From Planctomycetaceae bacterium (GTDB lineage Bacteria > Planctomycetota > Planctomycetia > Pirellulales > Lacipirellulaceae), in assembly GCA_002713555.1 (NCBI GenBank), contig PATG01000045.1, positions 1 through 10,240 on the forward strand: DNA of 10,240 nt, in the 5' to 3' direction. A model generated the notes under the pieces. That model was not told the origin of the DNA. It searched no databases and was given only the letters and a program-made list of their open reading frames with translations. The stretch's first letter is position 1, and each line of letters starts with the position of its first letter. Shown here piece by piece: positions 1-8,039 of this stretch. The translations under genes were made by a program, and so were the position numbers.

Positions 1-1
1 A

Positions 2-20
2 GCTTGGCATATTACCAAGC
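2..20. other. Short inverted repeat downstream of ilvN
   Basis: GCTTGG and CCAAGC form a 6-bp perfect stem around a 7-base spacer. It lies about 60 bp past the ilvN stop on the minus strand. It could be a weak terminator or part of an intergenic leader. No T-run follows it in either direction within the window, so a terminator role is not supported. It touches the window edge, so what lies beyond cannot be judged. Confidence 0.25.
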
Positions 21-45
21 CAATGCATTCTATTTCGAAGGGGTT

Positions 46-95
46 AATTTTCAGAAGGAATTACTATTCAGAGGGAGTTCTATTCAGAGGGAGTT
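46..95. repeat. Tandem repeat of about 16 bp covering the ilvN stop codon
   Basis: The 16-base unit CTATTCAGAGGGAGTT occurs twice in perfect tandem at 64-79 and 80-95. A third, decayed copy precedes it at about 46-62, with 13 of 17 positions matching by eye. The minus-strand ilvN stop (TAG, 82-80) lies in the right-hand perfect copy. The duplication therefore repeats the last codons and the stop just past the gene end. Because the functional stop comes first, the extra copy does not change the protein. Confidence 0.85.
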
Positions 96-619
96 ATAGC
101 GGGCTCATCGGCAACGGCGCGAATGGAGCTAGACTCATGAACATGCTGAGTGCCGCGGACCATGGCAATCCGACCAGTGCGAACCAGTTCTATGATGCCG
201 AACGGTCTCATAAGCTCGATAAAAGCCTGGACTTTTTTTTCTGGACCAGATATTTCGACAATTACCTGGTTGGTAGAAACATCGACTACTTTACCTCGAA
301 AGATTTGACAAAGCTCGCGGATCTCAGAAACTTGCTGATCGCACTTGACTTTCAACAGCATCACATCCCGCTCAACATACTCTTGAGAGCTGATGTCGTC
401 GACACGTACTACGGTGACAATTTTCTCTAACTGCTTACGTACCTGATCCAAGACCGCGTCGTCACCGACTACAACAAAAGTCATTCGAGACAAATGAGGT
501 TCTTCGGTCTCGCCAACGGCAAGGCTGTCAATATTGTAACCGCGTGATGCAAACATACCCGCGACGTGGGCTAGCACGCCGGGAACGTTCTGCACCAAAG
601 CAGAAAGAACATGTCGCAT
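80..619 (-). CDS. ilvN: Acetolactate synthase small (regulatory) subunit
   Basis: This is the regulatory subunit of acetohydroxyacid synthase, the first common step of valine, leucine and isoleucine synthesis. It binds the catalytic subunit IlvB/IlvI and confers valine feedback inhibition in the cytoplasm. The protein has 179 residues, against about 163 for E. coli IlvH; the extra length is a C-terminal tail. Residues 1-78 form an N-terminal ACT domain (MRHVLSALVQNVPGVLAHVA...). N11, G14 and N29 match the positions that bind valine in IlvH, so feedback control is probably intact. The C-terminal domain includes EIFRG-like QIFRGKVVDV and RTGRIAMVRG. The ATG at 619 was chosen because it aligns with the family start and has GGAG nine bases upstream. 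The frame stays open upstream to 799, but that extension has no family counterpart. No ilvB lies upstream. In many bacteria ilvC follows ilvN, but here that would be outside the window. Confidence 0.95.
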   Translation of the reverse strand: MRHVLSALVQNVPGVLAHVAGMFASRGYNIDSLAVGETEEPHLSRMTFVVVGDDAVLDQVRKQLEKIVTVVRVDDISSQEYVERDVMLLKVKCDQQVSEIRELCQIFRGKVVDVSTNQVIVEISGPEKKVQAFIELMRPFGIIELVRTGRIAMVRGTQHVHESSSIRAVADEPAITPSE

Positions 620-720
620 AGTGGCCGACTCCGGGGAAAAGGGAAACATTCCATCATAATCGGCTCTAAGTAGCCTAGCAACCGGGGGCCAGTTGCCAGA
701 ATGCACCCCAATCCATCGGA

Positions 721-752
721 AGCCAATCCGGGGCTCGAACCCCCCCATCCGT
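721..752 (-). other. tRNA T-arm-like fragment (degenerate)
   Basis: On the minus strand a run of G residues leads into GTTCGAGCCCC, then a sequence like ATTGGCTTCC. This resembles the T-arm and 3' acceptor end of a tRNA. Only three of the five T-stem pairs form with the canonical TTCGAGC loop. There is no CCA end, and no matching 5' acceptor strand about 65 bases upstream. It is therefore not a working tRNA. It may be a relic of a tRNA 3' end or chance similarity. Confidence 0.25.
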
Positions 753-776
753 CGGTCCCAGGGTATTCGCCAATCA

Positions 777-803
777 CATTTTGCTGGTGCCCCCAGCAAA
801 ATG
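777..803. repeat. Perfect 11-bp inverted repeat (hairpin)
   Basis: CATTTTGCTGG (777-787) and CCAGCAAAATG (793-803) are exact reverse complements separated by five bases (TGCCC). No T-run follows on either strand, so it is not a standard intrinsic terminator. It sits about 130 bp before uvrA and 160 bp before ilvN. It could be an operator or a structured leader for either gene. Its function is unknown. Confidence 0.8.
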
Positions 804-822
804 GCCCATGTGTTGCCATTGC

Positions 823-874
823 AGGGGCTCGGTGGTAGCCTGAACGGTTTTGCCCCTTTACGTCATCGCTACCA
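823..874. other. Interleaved inverted repeats, possible pseudoknot
   Basis: AGGGGC (823-828) can pair with GCCCCT (852-857), and TGGTAGC (833-839) with GCTACCA (868-874). The order is A-B-A'-B', the arrangement of an H-type pseudoknot if transcribed. It lies 60 bp before the uvrA start. The second pair alone is a 7-bp stem with a 28-base loop. No known riboswitch or leader family is recognised, and short matches like these can arise by chance. Confidence 0.25.
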
Positions 875-933
875 GGATATTGCCAATCTGAGTCTTCTTG
901 GCATAAGCGCGCACGGACCAGATTTTTCTCTTT

Positions 934-3828
934 ATGAGTCGCAACAGTGGTTCAGCATCGTCAGCCCCCCCTGAGCCAAATGGGGTCGCTTACGCACCTG
1001 CAGAGGGTGTGATTCAGGTACGAGGCGCCCGTACGCATAATTTAAAAAACGTCGATCTGGATATCCCTCGCGAACAACTGGTTGTCATTACAGGTTTGAG
1101 CGGCTCTGGCAAGAGTTCCCTTGCTTTTGATACTTTGCTTGCCGAGGGACAACGGCAGTACATCGAGAGTTTGTCTGTCTATGTACGCCAGTTTTTTAAT
1201 TCCTTACAGCGGCCTGATGTCGACCTGATCGAAGGCTTGCAGCCGACAATCGCTATCGACCAGAATCCGGGAAGCAATAACCCACGCAGCACGGTTGCTA
1301 CGGTCACCGAGATCTATGATTTTTTACGCGTCTTGATGGCCCGGGTGGGAGATATTTCTTGTCCCGACTGCGGAACGCCAATTGTCCAGCAAACACCGGC
1401 TGAAATTCAAGAGTCGATCGGTGTGCTACCTATGGGAACAAAAGTAGTCATCCTGGCTCCCTTGGTACGTGGGCGCAAAGGGAAGCACCAAGAAGTGATG
1501 CAGCGCATCCGTAGCGAAGGATTCGTGCGAGTGCGAATCGATGGCGAGACTTATGAAGTGGAGCATGCTCCCGAGATTAAGGCTTCTGCCCGGCACGACA
1601 TTGAAGCAGTCATCGATCGTGTGGTGATTCGCGAGGGTTTAGAGAACCGCCTGGCCGAGTCTGTTCGACTGGCTCTCAAACATGGCCAAGGAGCAATCCG
1701 AATCAGCTATCTTACACCAGCGGACAAGTTGAATGGCAAAGGACAAAATGGGGCCGTTCACGCGGAGTGGCGTGAGCGAGTTTATAGCACTCTGTATGCG
1801 TGTCCAGACTGCAAGCGTAATCTGGCAGAATTGGAGCCGCGAACCTTTAGCTTCAACAGCCCATATGGTGCCTGCCGTACTTGTGATGGGCTGGCAGCTC
1901 GTGAAGGTTTCGACCCTGAACTGGTTTTGCCAGACACCAGTCTTTCGTTATCGGAGGGGGCAATCGCCCCTTGGCGTAGCGCCTCAAATGCCGCTCGCAG
2001 CAAGCATGTTAAACGTCTCGAAGGTTTTCTCACACATGCCAAAGTGGATCAGGAAACACCCGTTAGCAAATGGCCCCATGACATCAGGCAACAGCTTTTG
2101 GAGGGCGATGGCAAGTATCTGGGGGTGATTACCCATCTCGAAATGGACTATGCGAAGGCCAAGCGAGACACACTACGAGAGCGACTGGATGAGTTTCGTT
2201 CGTTGGTACCCTGTGTCGACTGTGGAGGCTCACGTTTGCAACCGGAAGCACGAGCGTGCCGATTAGGTGGCTTGGCAATCCACCAAATCACAGCCCTGCC
2301 TATCGACAAGTCGCTTGAGTTTTTCAATTCGCTGGAGTTGGATCCCAGCCTGCAGGCAGTTGGCGAACCGCTTGTCGCCGAAATAGTCAAACGGCTGCGT
2401 TTTTTGTGCCAGGTAGGAGTGGATTATCTCTCACTGGATCGATCGGCAGATACACTCAGTGGTGGCGAGATGCAACGGGTGCGACTGGCCACGGGAATCG
2501 GTTCTGGATTGGTAGGCGTTTTGTACATCCTTGACGAACCCTCCATAGGTTTGCATCCCAGAGATAATGCGCGGCTTATCGAATCCTTACGTGACTTGCA
2601 ACGGCAAGGCAATACGGTGTTGGTTGTCGAGCACGACGAAGCGTTGATGCATGCCGCAGACTGGCTCATTGACATTGGCCCCGGTGCAGGAGATCGAGGT
2701 GGCCAGATCGTCTCTCAAGGATCGCCAGGCCAGGTCGCCAAAGATAACAACTCGATTACAGGCAGCTATCTTTCGGGCCAGCGGCAGATTGAAATACCCA
2801 AAAGCCGTCGCCGCGTTGCCAAAACGCGCATGTTGAAGCTCGAAGGGGCGACCGTCAATAACTTGCAAAATGTTGAAGCAGGATTTCCTCTGGGAACTTT
2901 TACCTGCGTAACCGGTGTGAGCGGGTCGGGCAAAAGTTCGCTGGTCGTAGATACCCTGGCCCGAGCTTTGGCCAAAAAACTAAATGGAGCAACTGCGCGG
3001 CCGGGAGCTTATCGTACTCTCCGAGGGGCCAGCAAATTAGATCGCCTGATCCATGTGAATCAATCGCCCATCGGCCGCACTCCACGCAGTAACCCAGCTA
3101 CCTATACGGGTATTTTCGACGAAATACGTCGGGTGTTTGCCGGAACGAAACATGCCAAGCAGTTGGGCTATAAATTGGGTCGGTTCAGTTTCAATACCAA
3201 GGGTGGTCGCTGTGAAGAATGCCAGGGCCAAGGTGTGCAACGCATTGAAATGCGTTTTCTACCAGACCTGTTTATCAGCTGTCCACTTTGCCATGGCAAA
3301 CAATTTAATCGGCAGACTCTGGCGGTACGCTATCGTGAAAAGTCTATTGCGGACGTCCTGGGAATGAGTATTGATGAAGCAGCGGACTTTTTTGAAAACC
3401 ATCCGCCAATCTGCCAGATGTTGAACAGTCTGGTCGACGTAGGGCTGGGCTATTTATCGGTGGGCCAACGATCAACAACACTTTCAGGCGGAGAAGCGCA
3501 GCGCATCAAATTGGCGGCCGAATTAGGTCGCCCCGCCCTCGGCAAGACTCTGTATATCCTGGACGAACCCACGACCGGACTTCATGTGGACGATATTGGT
3601 CGACTTTTGGGAGTGCTTCAGAAACTGGTCGATTTAGGCCACACGGTGCTTGTGATTGAGCACAATCTTGATGTCATTAAGACGGCCGATTGGGTAATCG
3701 ATTTGGGCCCCGAGGGCGGGATCGGCGGAGGCAAAATTGTGGCTGCAGGAACCCCTGAAGAAATTGCTCGCTGCGAGACCAGTCATACGGGACGGTGGTT
3801 GCGAGAGATTTTAGATCTGGCGGAATAG
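934..3828 (+). CDS. uvrA: Excinuclease ABC subunit A (UvrA)
   Basis: UvrA is the damage-sensing ATPase of nucleotide excision repair; it loads UvrB onto distorted DNA. The protein has 964 residues, against 940 in E. coli. It has two ABC modules: Walker [10 protein letters not shown] (54-62) and GVSGSGKSS (661-669), signatures LSGGEMQR (508-515) and LSGGEAQR (850-857), and Walker B LYILDEP near 530 and 873. Zinc-binding pairs are C290/C293 with C314/C317, and C760/C763 with C783/C786. Further CxxC pairs occur at C143/C146 and C427/C430. The UvrB-binding region (about 165-260, with [12 protein letters not shown]) is present, so this is the UvrB-partnered type, not the short UvrA2 type. The ATG at 934 gives about 26 non-conserved residues before [13 protein letters not shown]. 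It lacks a good Shine-Dalgarno site, so the start is less sure than the gene. No SOS box was recognised upstream. Confidence 0.97.
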   Translation: MSRNSGSASSAPPEPNGVAYAPAEGVIQVRGARTHNLKNVDLDIPREQLVVITGLSGSGKSSLAFDTLLAEGQRQYIESLSVYVRQFFNSLQRPDVDLIEGLQPTIAIDQNPGSNNPRSTVATVTEIYDFLRVLMARVGDISCPDCGTPIVQQTPAEIQESIGVLPMGTKVVILAPLVRGRKGKHQEVMQRIRSEGFVRVRIDGETYEVEHAPEIKASARHDIEAVIDRVVIREGLENRLAESVRLALKHGQGAIRISYLTPADKLNGKGQNGAVHAEWRERVYSTLYACPDCKRNLAELEPRTFSFNSPYGACRTCDGLAAREGFDPELVLPDTSLSLSEGAIAPWRSASNAARSKHVKRLEGFLTHAKVDQETPVSKWPHDIRQQLLEGDGKYLGVITHLEMDYAKAKRDTLRERLDEFRSLVPCVDCGGSRLQPEARACRLGGLAIHQITALPIDKSLEFFNSLELDPSLQAVGEPLVAEIVKRLRFLCQVGVDYLSLDRSADTLSGGEMQRVRLATGIGSGLVGVLYILDEPSIGLHPRDNARLIESLRDLQRQGNTVLVVEHDEALMHAADWLIDIGPGAGDRGGQIVSQGSPGQVAKDNNSITGSYLSGQRQIEIPKSRRRVAKTRMLKLEGATVNNLQNVEAGFPLGTFTCVTGVSGSGKSSLVVDTLARALAKKLNGATARPGAYRTLRGASKLDRLIHVNQSPIGRTPRSNPATYTGIFDEIRRVFAGTKHAKQLGYKLGRFSFNTKGGRCEECQGQGVQRIEMRFLPDLFISCPLCHGKQFNRQTLAVRYREKSIADVLGMSIDEAADFFENHPPICQMLNSLVDVGLGYLSVGQRSTTLSGGEAQRIKLAAELGRPALGKTLYILDEPTTGLHVDDIGRLLGVLQKLVDLGHTVLVIEHNLDVIKTADWVIDLGPEGGIGGGKIVAAGTPEEIARCETSHTGRWLREILDLAE

Positions 3829-3913
3829 CTTTGTCAGGGGTCTCTTTTCCAGCCAGCAAATGGATTTACCGTTTCGCGTTGATGCAGGCGGGTCCATCTC
3901 AAAAAATGAAATA

Positions 3914-3944
3914 AGCCCGACTAGCTCAAAGAGCTAGCCGGGCT
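3914..3944. terminator. Strong hairpin after uvrA, probable bidirectional terminator
   Basis: AGCCCG (3914-3919) with CTAGCTC (3921-3927) pairs with GAGCTAG (3931-3937) and CGGGCT (3939-3944). This gives 13 base pairs with one A-C mismatch and a three-base AAA loop. It lies 85 bp after the uvrA stop. Read on the minus strand, the stem is followed by TTATTTCATTTTTT, which suits termination of transcripts arriving from the fad side. Read on the plus strand the tail is AT-rich but not a T-run. It probably serves the convergent ends of uvrA and fadBA. Confidence 0.7.
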
Positions 3945-3962
3945 ATATAAATCGTCCTCTAA

Positions 3963-4509
3963 CGAAACTGCCCCGACCACACGGGTGAAACCCATTTTTT
4001 AAGTTACGGTTTTACTCTCCTTTGGGCTGGTTCGATTCTGGTGCTGGGGGCCGATACCCTAAGCAGCTGTGTGGACGAACTGTGTTGTAATGCCTTCTCC
4101 ATCGCTCGCTGCCACGATTTGGCCCTAGTACGCACATGCTGGACTGCTGCGCGCCTGCGGGTCGGGCTCAGAAGTTTCCCGAGGCGGCTTCTTTCAGAGT
4201 GGCATTGTCCAAATCCTGATCTGCTACAAGTTTCTTCAGTCGAGCATTTGCTTTTTCGAGCTCTTTCATAGGTTTGGCCTGGTCAGTACGCAGGCCACCG
4301 TACTCCGTGCGCCAACGGTAGTAAGTCTACTCGGCAATGCCCAGCTTCTTGCTGGCAGCTGGAGCCTTCAGACCCTTGGGCAAATGCACCCACGCTTCAC
4401 GGAGCTTGCTGATGATTTGTTCTGCTGCATAAGTCTTGCGGGGCATAGCATCCAAAACGTTGATCCTCTATCAATGCATGGACTCGGTGAAGGGGGCTAG
4501 GTCAGTTCA
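3963..4509 (-). mobile_element. Decayed IS3-family insertion sequence (about 550 bp)
   Basis: This is the relic of an IS3-family element, probably of the IS407 type. An intact copy would be about 1.2 kb. The minus strand carries an orfA-like reading frame, then short N- and C-terminal remains of orfB in different frames. The likely ends are TGAACTGACC (minus strand, from 4509) and the imperfectly matching CGAAACTGCC (plus strand, from 3963). I see no target-site duplication, which suits an old insertion or eroded ends. The element lies between the uvrA hairpin and fadA and cannot move on its own. Assignment rests on the recognisable OrfA and OrfB peptides; the exact edges are uncertain. Confidence 0.85.
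4012..4446 (-). pseudogene. IS3-family transposase orfA/orfB remnant
   Basis: From the ATG at 4446 the minus strand reads MPRKTYAAEQIISKLREAW..., the helix-turn-helix OrfA of IS3 elements. It continues past an amber stop where the family usually has Q (IAE*TYYRWRTEYGGL), then reads MKELEKANARLKKLVAD and KEAASGNF. It ends at TGA (4170-4168), giving 92 residues including the internal stop. A shifted frame from 4174 gives LLSPTRRRAAVQHVRTR, the start of OrfB. From about 4125, back in the OrfA frame, it reads RWRRHYNTVRPHSCLGYRPPAPE, the OrfB C-terminus, and stops at 4012. About 230 residues between them, including the whole DDE integrase core, are missing. The pattern shows a point nonsense mutation plus one large internal deletion. 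Confidence 0.9.
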
Positions 4510-4571
4510 AAGATGCAATTCCAAGCGTCACTTACCATCGTTACCTTTCCTTTTTTCTAGCCGGTAGTAGT

Positions 4572-5732
4572 TTATTCGCAGCGTTCGAAAACAGTGGCGA
4601 TGCCCTGGCCAATGCCAATACACATCGTGGCCAGACCCAGCGTGGCATCCGAAGTCAACATGGCATGAATGAGTGTTGTCGAGATCCGTGCACCGCTCGC
4701 TCCCAAAGGATGTCCGATGGCGATGGAGCCACCGCGGACATTTACCTTGGATTCATCTAATTTAAGCATCCGCAAGCAGGCAAGCGATTGCGAGGCAAAG
4801 GCCTCATTGAGTTCCACCAGGTCGATATCCTCAAGCGTAAGTCCGGCACGCTGAAGCGCCTTCTGCGTGGCGGGTACAGGCCCGGTTCCCATCACAGCGG
4901 GATCCACGCCCGCAACGGCTGTGGCACGAATTTTGACCAGCGGCTTGAGGCCAAGCGAATTGGCTTTCGATTCGCTCATGATCAACATGGCTGCAGCGCC
5001 GTCGTTCAGAGGCGAACTATTGCCGGCAGTCACCGTGCCGATGCCAGGCATGAAAGCCGGCTTTAGCGCCGCCAAAGATTCGACATTGGTGTCGCCTCGA
5101 ATGCATTGGTCGTTTGTGATTTGCTCGCGCGAACCTGCTTCGTCGCGTCCCCAAACGGGAATTATTTCATTGGTAAACAAACCCTCTTGGGTAGCCGCCG
5201 CCGCTTTCTGGTGACTGGCAAGTGCGAATGCATCCTGATCTTTACGACTGATACCTTGCGATTGGGCAAGAAATTCCGCAGTGAATCCCATGTGGAGCGC
5301 CCCCTTGCTCGTGACATGGAATAATTTTGGATTGAAGTCGATACCCGAATCCATGGGAATATGCTGCATGTGCTCCAAGCCACCCACAATTTGAACGTCT
5401 TCTCCACCAGCAAGAATTGCATGGCTGGCTTGATTCAGGGCCTGAAGACTACTCCCGCAGAGTCGGTTAATGGTTACCCCACCAGCCGAGCTCGGCAGGC
5501 CAGCCATGAGCGAAACGATACGGGCAATATTAAACCATTGTTCCATTTGCTGTTGCGTGTTGCCTAGTAGCACATCTTCTATTTCAGCCGGGTCGATTCC
5601 GGTGCGCTGGATCAGTTGGCTCAAAACAGCAACGGCCAAATCGTCAGAACGCACATCACGAAAGACACCCTTTTCGGGGTGTGCGCGCCCGATCGGTGTG
5701 CGACAACAGTCAACGACTACGGCTGAATTCAT
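4572..5732 (-). CDS. fadA: 3-ketoacyl-CoA thiolase (FadA)
   Basis: FadA performs thiolytic cleavage of 3-ketoacyl-CoA to acetyl-CoA and a shortened acyl-CoA, the last beta-oxidation step. In the family it acts as the beta subunit of the FadB-FadA complex. The 386 residues match the 387 of E. coli FadA and align end to end, including the FNIAR, VTINRLCGSS and ATMCIGIGQGIATVFER blocks. The catalytic residues are visible: nucleophile C92 in LCGSS, H341 in GHPLG, and C371 in CIG. NEAF lies at 309-312. The closeness to FadA over its full length favours this call over a biosynthetic acetyl-CoA acetyltransferase. It starts 66 bp after the fadB stop, so the two are likely co-transcribed, with fadB first. 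The upstream ribosome site (CAGGG) is weak. The gene ends about 60 bp from the IS relic. Confidence 0.96.
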   Translation of the reverse strand: MNSAVVVDCCRTPIGRAHPEKGVFRDVRSDDLAVAVLSQLIQRTGIDPAEIEDVLLGNTQQQMEQWFNIARIVSLMAGLPSSAGGVTINRLCGSSLQALNQASHAILAGGEDVQIVGGLEHMQHIPMDSGIDFNPKLFHVTSKGALHMGFTAEFLAQSQGISRKDQDAFALASHQKAAAATQEGLFTNEIIPVWGRDEAGSREQITNDQCIRGDTNVESLAALKPAFMPGIGTVTAGNSSPLNDGAAAMLIMSESKANSLGLKPLVKIRATAVAGVDPAVMGTGPVPATQKALQRAGLTLEDIDLVELNEAFASQSLACLRMLKLDESKVNVRGGSIAIGHPLGASGARISTTLIHAMLTSDATLGLATMCIGIGQGIATVFERCE

Positions 5733-5798
5733 AATAGGCGCCCTGAGGGGTCTGTGTTTTTCTGGGGTAAGATCTGTGGATCAGAGTAGGTCGAGGTT

Positions 5799-7967
5799 TC
5801 AAGTGGATTCTTTACTCATGGCATAAAACTTTTGATCCGACTTGGCGAGATCCAACAACAAATTCGTCGGCTCGTAACGCCGACCTAATGCGGCATAAGG
5901 TTTTAGTTTTTCGACCAACTTTGCGGTTCCAATCGTATCGGCCCAGTGAAATAAGCCGCCGTGGAAAGGTGGAAAGCCAATTCCATAGATCAATCCTAGG
6001 TCAACATCACGAACATCGTTAACAATACCATCTTCTAGGAGTCGTGTGGCTTCGAGCAGCATGGGTAAGAAGAGTCGATCAACAACGTCTTCATTCGCTT
6101 TGTCAAGCGATTTTGTGGACTGTTTGATAATTGTTTGCACTTCCTCACTGGGCTGCGCTTTTTGGCGTCCCTTGGAGTCCAAGTTGTAATCGAAAAAACC
6201 GCGACCGTTTTTTTTGCCCAAGCGATCGGCCTGAACCATGGCGGGTAGAATGTCGCTGGGCACCACTCGGTCAGGAAATGCTTCCCGCATCACGCTGCCA
6301 GCATGCACGGCCACATCGAGCCCCACCGTATCGTAAAGTGTGATGGGGCCCATTGGCATTCCAAAGCGGGTTGCCGTGCGATCCACGTCTTTGATGTTTG
6401 CCCCTTCCTGCAAGAGAAGGAGCGCTTCGTTCATGTAAGGCAGCAGTACACGGTTAACAAGAAAACCAGGACCGTCTCCTACCACGATGGGTGATTTGCC
6501 AATTGCTTTGGAATAGGCGACCGCAGCGGCAATCGTTTCATCCGAGGTCTTTGCTCCGCGTATTACCTCAACGAGTGGCATGCGACGTACAGGATTGAAA
6601 AAGTGCAGTCCGCAGAATCGTTCCGGATGGCGCAATTCTTCGGCCAACCTTGTGATGGGGATGGTGGAGGTATTGGAGCAAAGGATGGCCTGATCTTGAA
6701 GAAGCCCTTCCAGCCGTTCGTACAAAGCCCGCTTGGCATCCAGGTTTTCGTAGATGGCTTCGATGACGATGTCGGAAGCTGCCAATTCGGTGTCGCTCAT
6801 GGAACCATTGATCAGAGTCACGTACTCCAAGGCACGTTTGATATCAGGACCTCGCGTTTTCTTGTTGAAACTGACTTCGCTGAGAATACCTTGCACACCC
6901 CGTGAGACAGCTTCTGCAGAGACGTCCCCTAAGGCGATGGGAATCCGCCGTTTGACATTCGCTGCAGCAATGCCTTGCCCCATGATGCCCGCTCCCATCA
7001 CGGTCGCCGATTGGATCGCTGGGACATTGAGGCCAGGCGTTCCCGTTTCCTTCTTGTTTCGATCGGTTAGAAAAAAGACGTTCAGAAGTGCCCGGTTTAC
7101 CGAGGAACCAAAGAGCTGGGCAAATGCATCCGCTTCCATTTGGCAGGCCGTTTCGACATCAACGCCTGCGGCTCCCAGCAGCACTTCAAGTGCAGCGAGA
7201 GGAGCGGGATAGTGCCCTTTGGTTTGTCCCTGTATGTAGGCACTGGCAGTGGCACCTAGAAAACCAAGTTCCGTTTCACTGAGATTTATTGCCGCTGCCC
7301 AACAGTCTCGATCAAGTAAATACTGCTGCGTTTTTTTTTCGTCATGCACCATCGTGATGGCAGCGTTGAGTAGAGCGTCCGGCCCTGTATCGTCAACCAC
7401 ATCACTGGCGAGCCCCATGGCTAGGGCGGCCTGGGTGTCTATGGATTCGCCACTCGTCACCAATTCAACGGCATTGCTGAGACCGACAATCCTGGGCGTG
7501 CGGGCTGTACCACCCCAGCCTGGAAAAAGGCCCAGTTTGACTTCTGGGAAGCCAAAACTCGTTTTCTCGTTGCGTGCCATAATGCGACGATCGCACCAGA
7601 TGGCAAGTTCCGAACCACCTCCAACACAGAGGCCATCGATGGCAGCGATGGTGACGAAGGGACACTTTGCCAGACGTCCAAATAACTGTTGTCCTTGTCG
7701 GGCAAAGGCAGCAATTTTATCCGCAGGCTGGTCGATGTCTGCCACAAATTCAGTAAGATCTGCGCCAGCAATAAAATTGCCCTGTTTCTTGGAGCGAAAA
7801 ATAAGCCCCGAAATATCGTCGCGTGCTTCGAGTGTATCGAGGTGTTGCTGCAGGCTGTTCAACGCAGATCGTGACAGGACGTTGACGGACTTTTGTGGGT
7901 CGTCAAGTGTCAGTACGGCAATACCCGTAAAGGGAAAATCGAGCGAAAAGAGCGAGTTATCCGGCAT
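5799..7967 (-). CDS. fadB: Fatty-acid oxidation complex alpha subunit (FadB/FadJ type)
   Basis: This is a multifunctional enzyme of 722 residues, like E. coli FadB (729) and FadJ (714). The N-terminal crotonase domain (about 10-200) hydrates 2-enoyl-CoA. IAGADLTEF (66-74), GGGSE with E120, and PEVKLG with E142 match the oxyanion hole and the two catalytic glutamates. The 3-hydroxyacyl-CoA dehydrogenase part starts with the NAD-binding GAGIMG (325-330). SNTSTIPI (431-438), H455 in GLHFFNPV and E467 in VEV form its active site, and GDGPGFLVNR is at 497-506. A C-terminal helical domain ends the protein (YGIGFPPFHGG at 661-671). The start at 7967 is favoured over upstream codons in the same frame because AGGAA precedes it at good spacing and the alignment begins here. 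It heads the fadBA operon. FadB and FadJ cannot be told apart with certainty; the adjacent FadA favours FadB. Confidence 0.95.
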   Translation of the reverse strand: MPDNSLFSLDFPFTGIAVLTLDDPQKSVNVLSRSALNSLQQHLDTLEARDDISGLIFRSKKQGNFIAGADLTEFVADIDQPADKIAAFARQGQQLFGRLAKCPFVTIAAIDGLCVGGGSELAIWCDRRIMARNEKTSFGFPEVKLGLFPGWGGTARTPRIVGLSNAVELVTSGESIDTQAALAMGLASDVVDDTGPDALLNAAITMVHDEKKTQQYLLDRDCWAAAINLSETELGFLGATASAYIQGQTKGHYPAPLAALEVLLGAAGVDVETACQMEADAFAQLFGSSVNRALLNVFFLTDRNKKETGTPGLNVPAIQSATVMGAGIMGQGIAAANVKRRIPIALGDVSAEAVSRGVQGILSEVSFNKKTRGPDIKRALEYVTLINGSMSDTELAASDIVIEAIYENLDAKRALYERLEGLLQDQAILCSNTSTIPITRLAEELRHPERFCGLHFFNPVRRMPLVEVIRGAKTSDETIAAAVAYSKAIGKSPIVVGDGPGFLVNRVLLPYMNEALLLLQEGANIKDVDRTATRFGMPMGPITLYDTVGLDVAVHAGSVMREAFPDRVVPSDILPAMVQADRLGKKNGRGFFDYNLDSKGRQKAQPSEEVQTIIKQSTKSLDKANEDVVDRLFLPMLLEATRLLEDGIVNDVRDVDLGLIYGIGFPPFHGGLFHWADTIGTAKLVEKLKPYAALGRRYEPTNLLLDLAKSDQKFYAMSKEST

Positions 7968-8008
7968 CCGTGAATTTCCTGGGCTTGCTTGGTAAGGCGG
8001 GTCTTGGT

Positions 8009-8023
8009 GAACTATCGTAGTTC
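8009..8023. promoter_or_regulatory. Palindrome in the fadB/DUF4430 divergent promoter region
   Basis: GAACTA (8009-8014) and TAGTTC (8018-8023) are exact inverted repeats with a 3-base spacer. The site lies in the 72-bp gap between two divergent starts (7967 and 8040). Any promoters for both genes must be in or very near this gap, so a bound protein could control both. The arrangement resembles a dimeric repressor operator. I cannot name the regulator; no regulator gene is in the window. Confidence 0.45.
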
Positions 8024-8039
8024 CCTTAAAGTGCATTCT

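Larger units (their letters stand above)
620..933. other. Divergent ilvN-uvrA intergenic region
   Basis: This 314-bp gap must hold the promoters of both divergent genes. I cannot assign clear -35/-10 boxes on either strand. It does contain a T-arm-like motif at about 721-752, a perfect 11-bp hairpin at 777-803, and two interleaved inverted repeats at 823-874. No ORF here looks like a real gene. The minus-strand frame of ilvN runs open through most of it, but its peptide resembles no family. Confidence 0.6.

Noticed and set aside
23..430. Plus-strand open frame (135 codons) opposite ilvN
   Set aside because: It is antisense to the conserved IlvN coding region, its peptide matches no known protein, and the ilvN frame is clearly the real one.
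620..799. A 60-residue N-terminal extension of IlvN
   Set aside because: The family begins at MRHVLSALVQN, a GGAG site precedes that ATG, and the extension resembles no targeting or regulatory domain.
690..800. A functional tRNA gene on the minus strand
   Set aside because: Only a T-loop-like core is present. The T-stem is mispaired, and there is no CCA end, anticodon arm or 5' acceptor strand.
3983..4000. GGGT-GAA-ACCC followed by six T as a plus-strand terminator
   Set aside because: The stem is only four pairs and lies inside the IS relic's end. It could act as a weak backup stop after uvrA but is not strong enough to call.
4041..4271. Plus-strand open frame (76 codons) in the uvrA-fadA gap
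   Set aside because: The opposite strand of the same bases encodes recognisable IS3 OrfA and OrfB peptides, so this frame is their shadow.
3959..4513. Target-site duplication around the IS relic
   Set aside because: Bases next to the proposed ends (CTAA on the left, AAG on the right) do not match, so no duplication can be claimed.
7249..7995. Long plus-strand open frame (248 codons) opposite fadB
   Set aside because: It lies wholly antisense to the conserved crotonase domain of fadB. Its peptide is rich in Ser, Arg and Pro with no family features, as expected of a shadow frame.
7968..8039. A cobalamin riboswitch before the DUF4430 gene
   Set aside because: The gap is only 72 bp, far shorter than the aptamer, and I see no B12-box-like sequence there or in the gap before the second gene.
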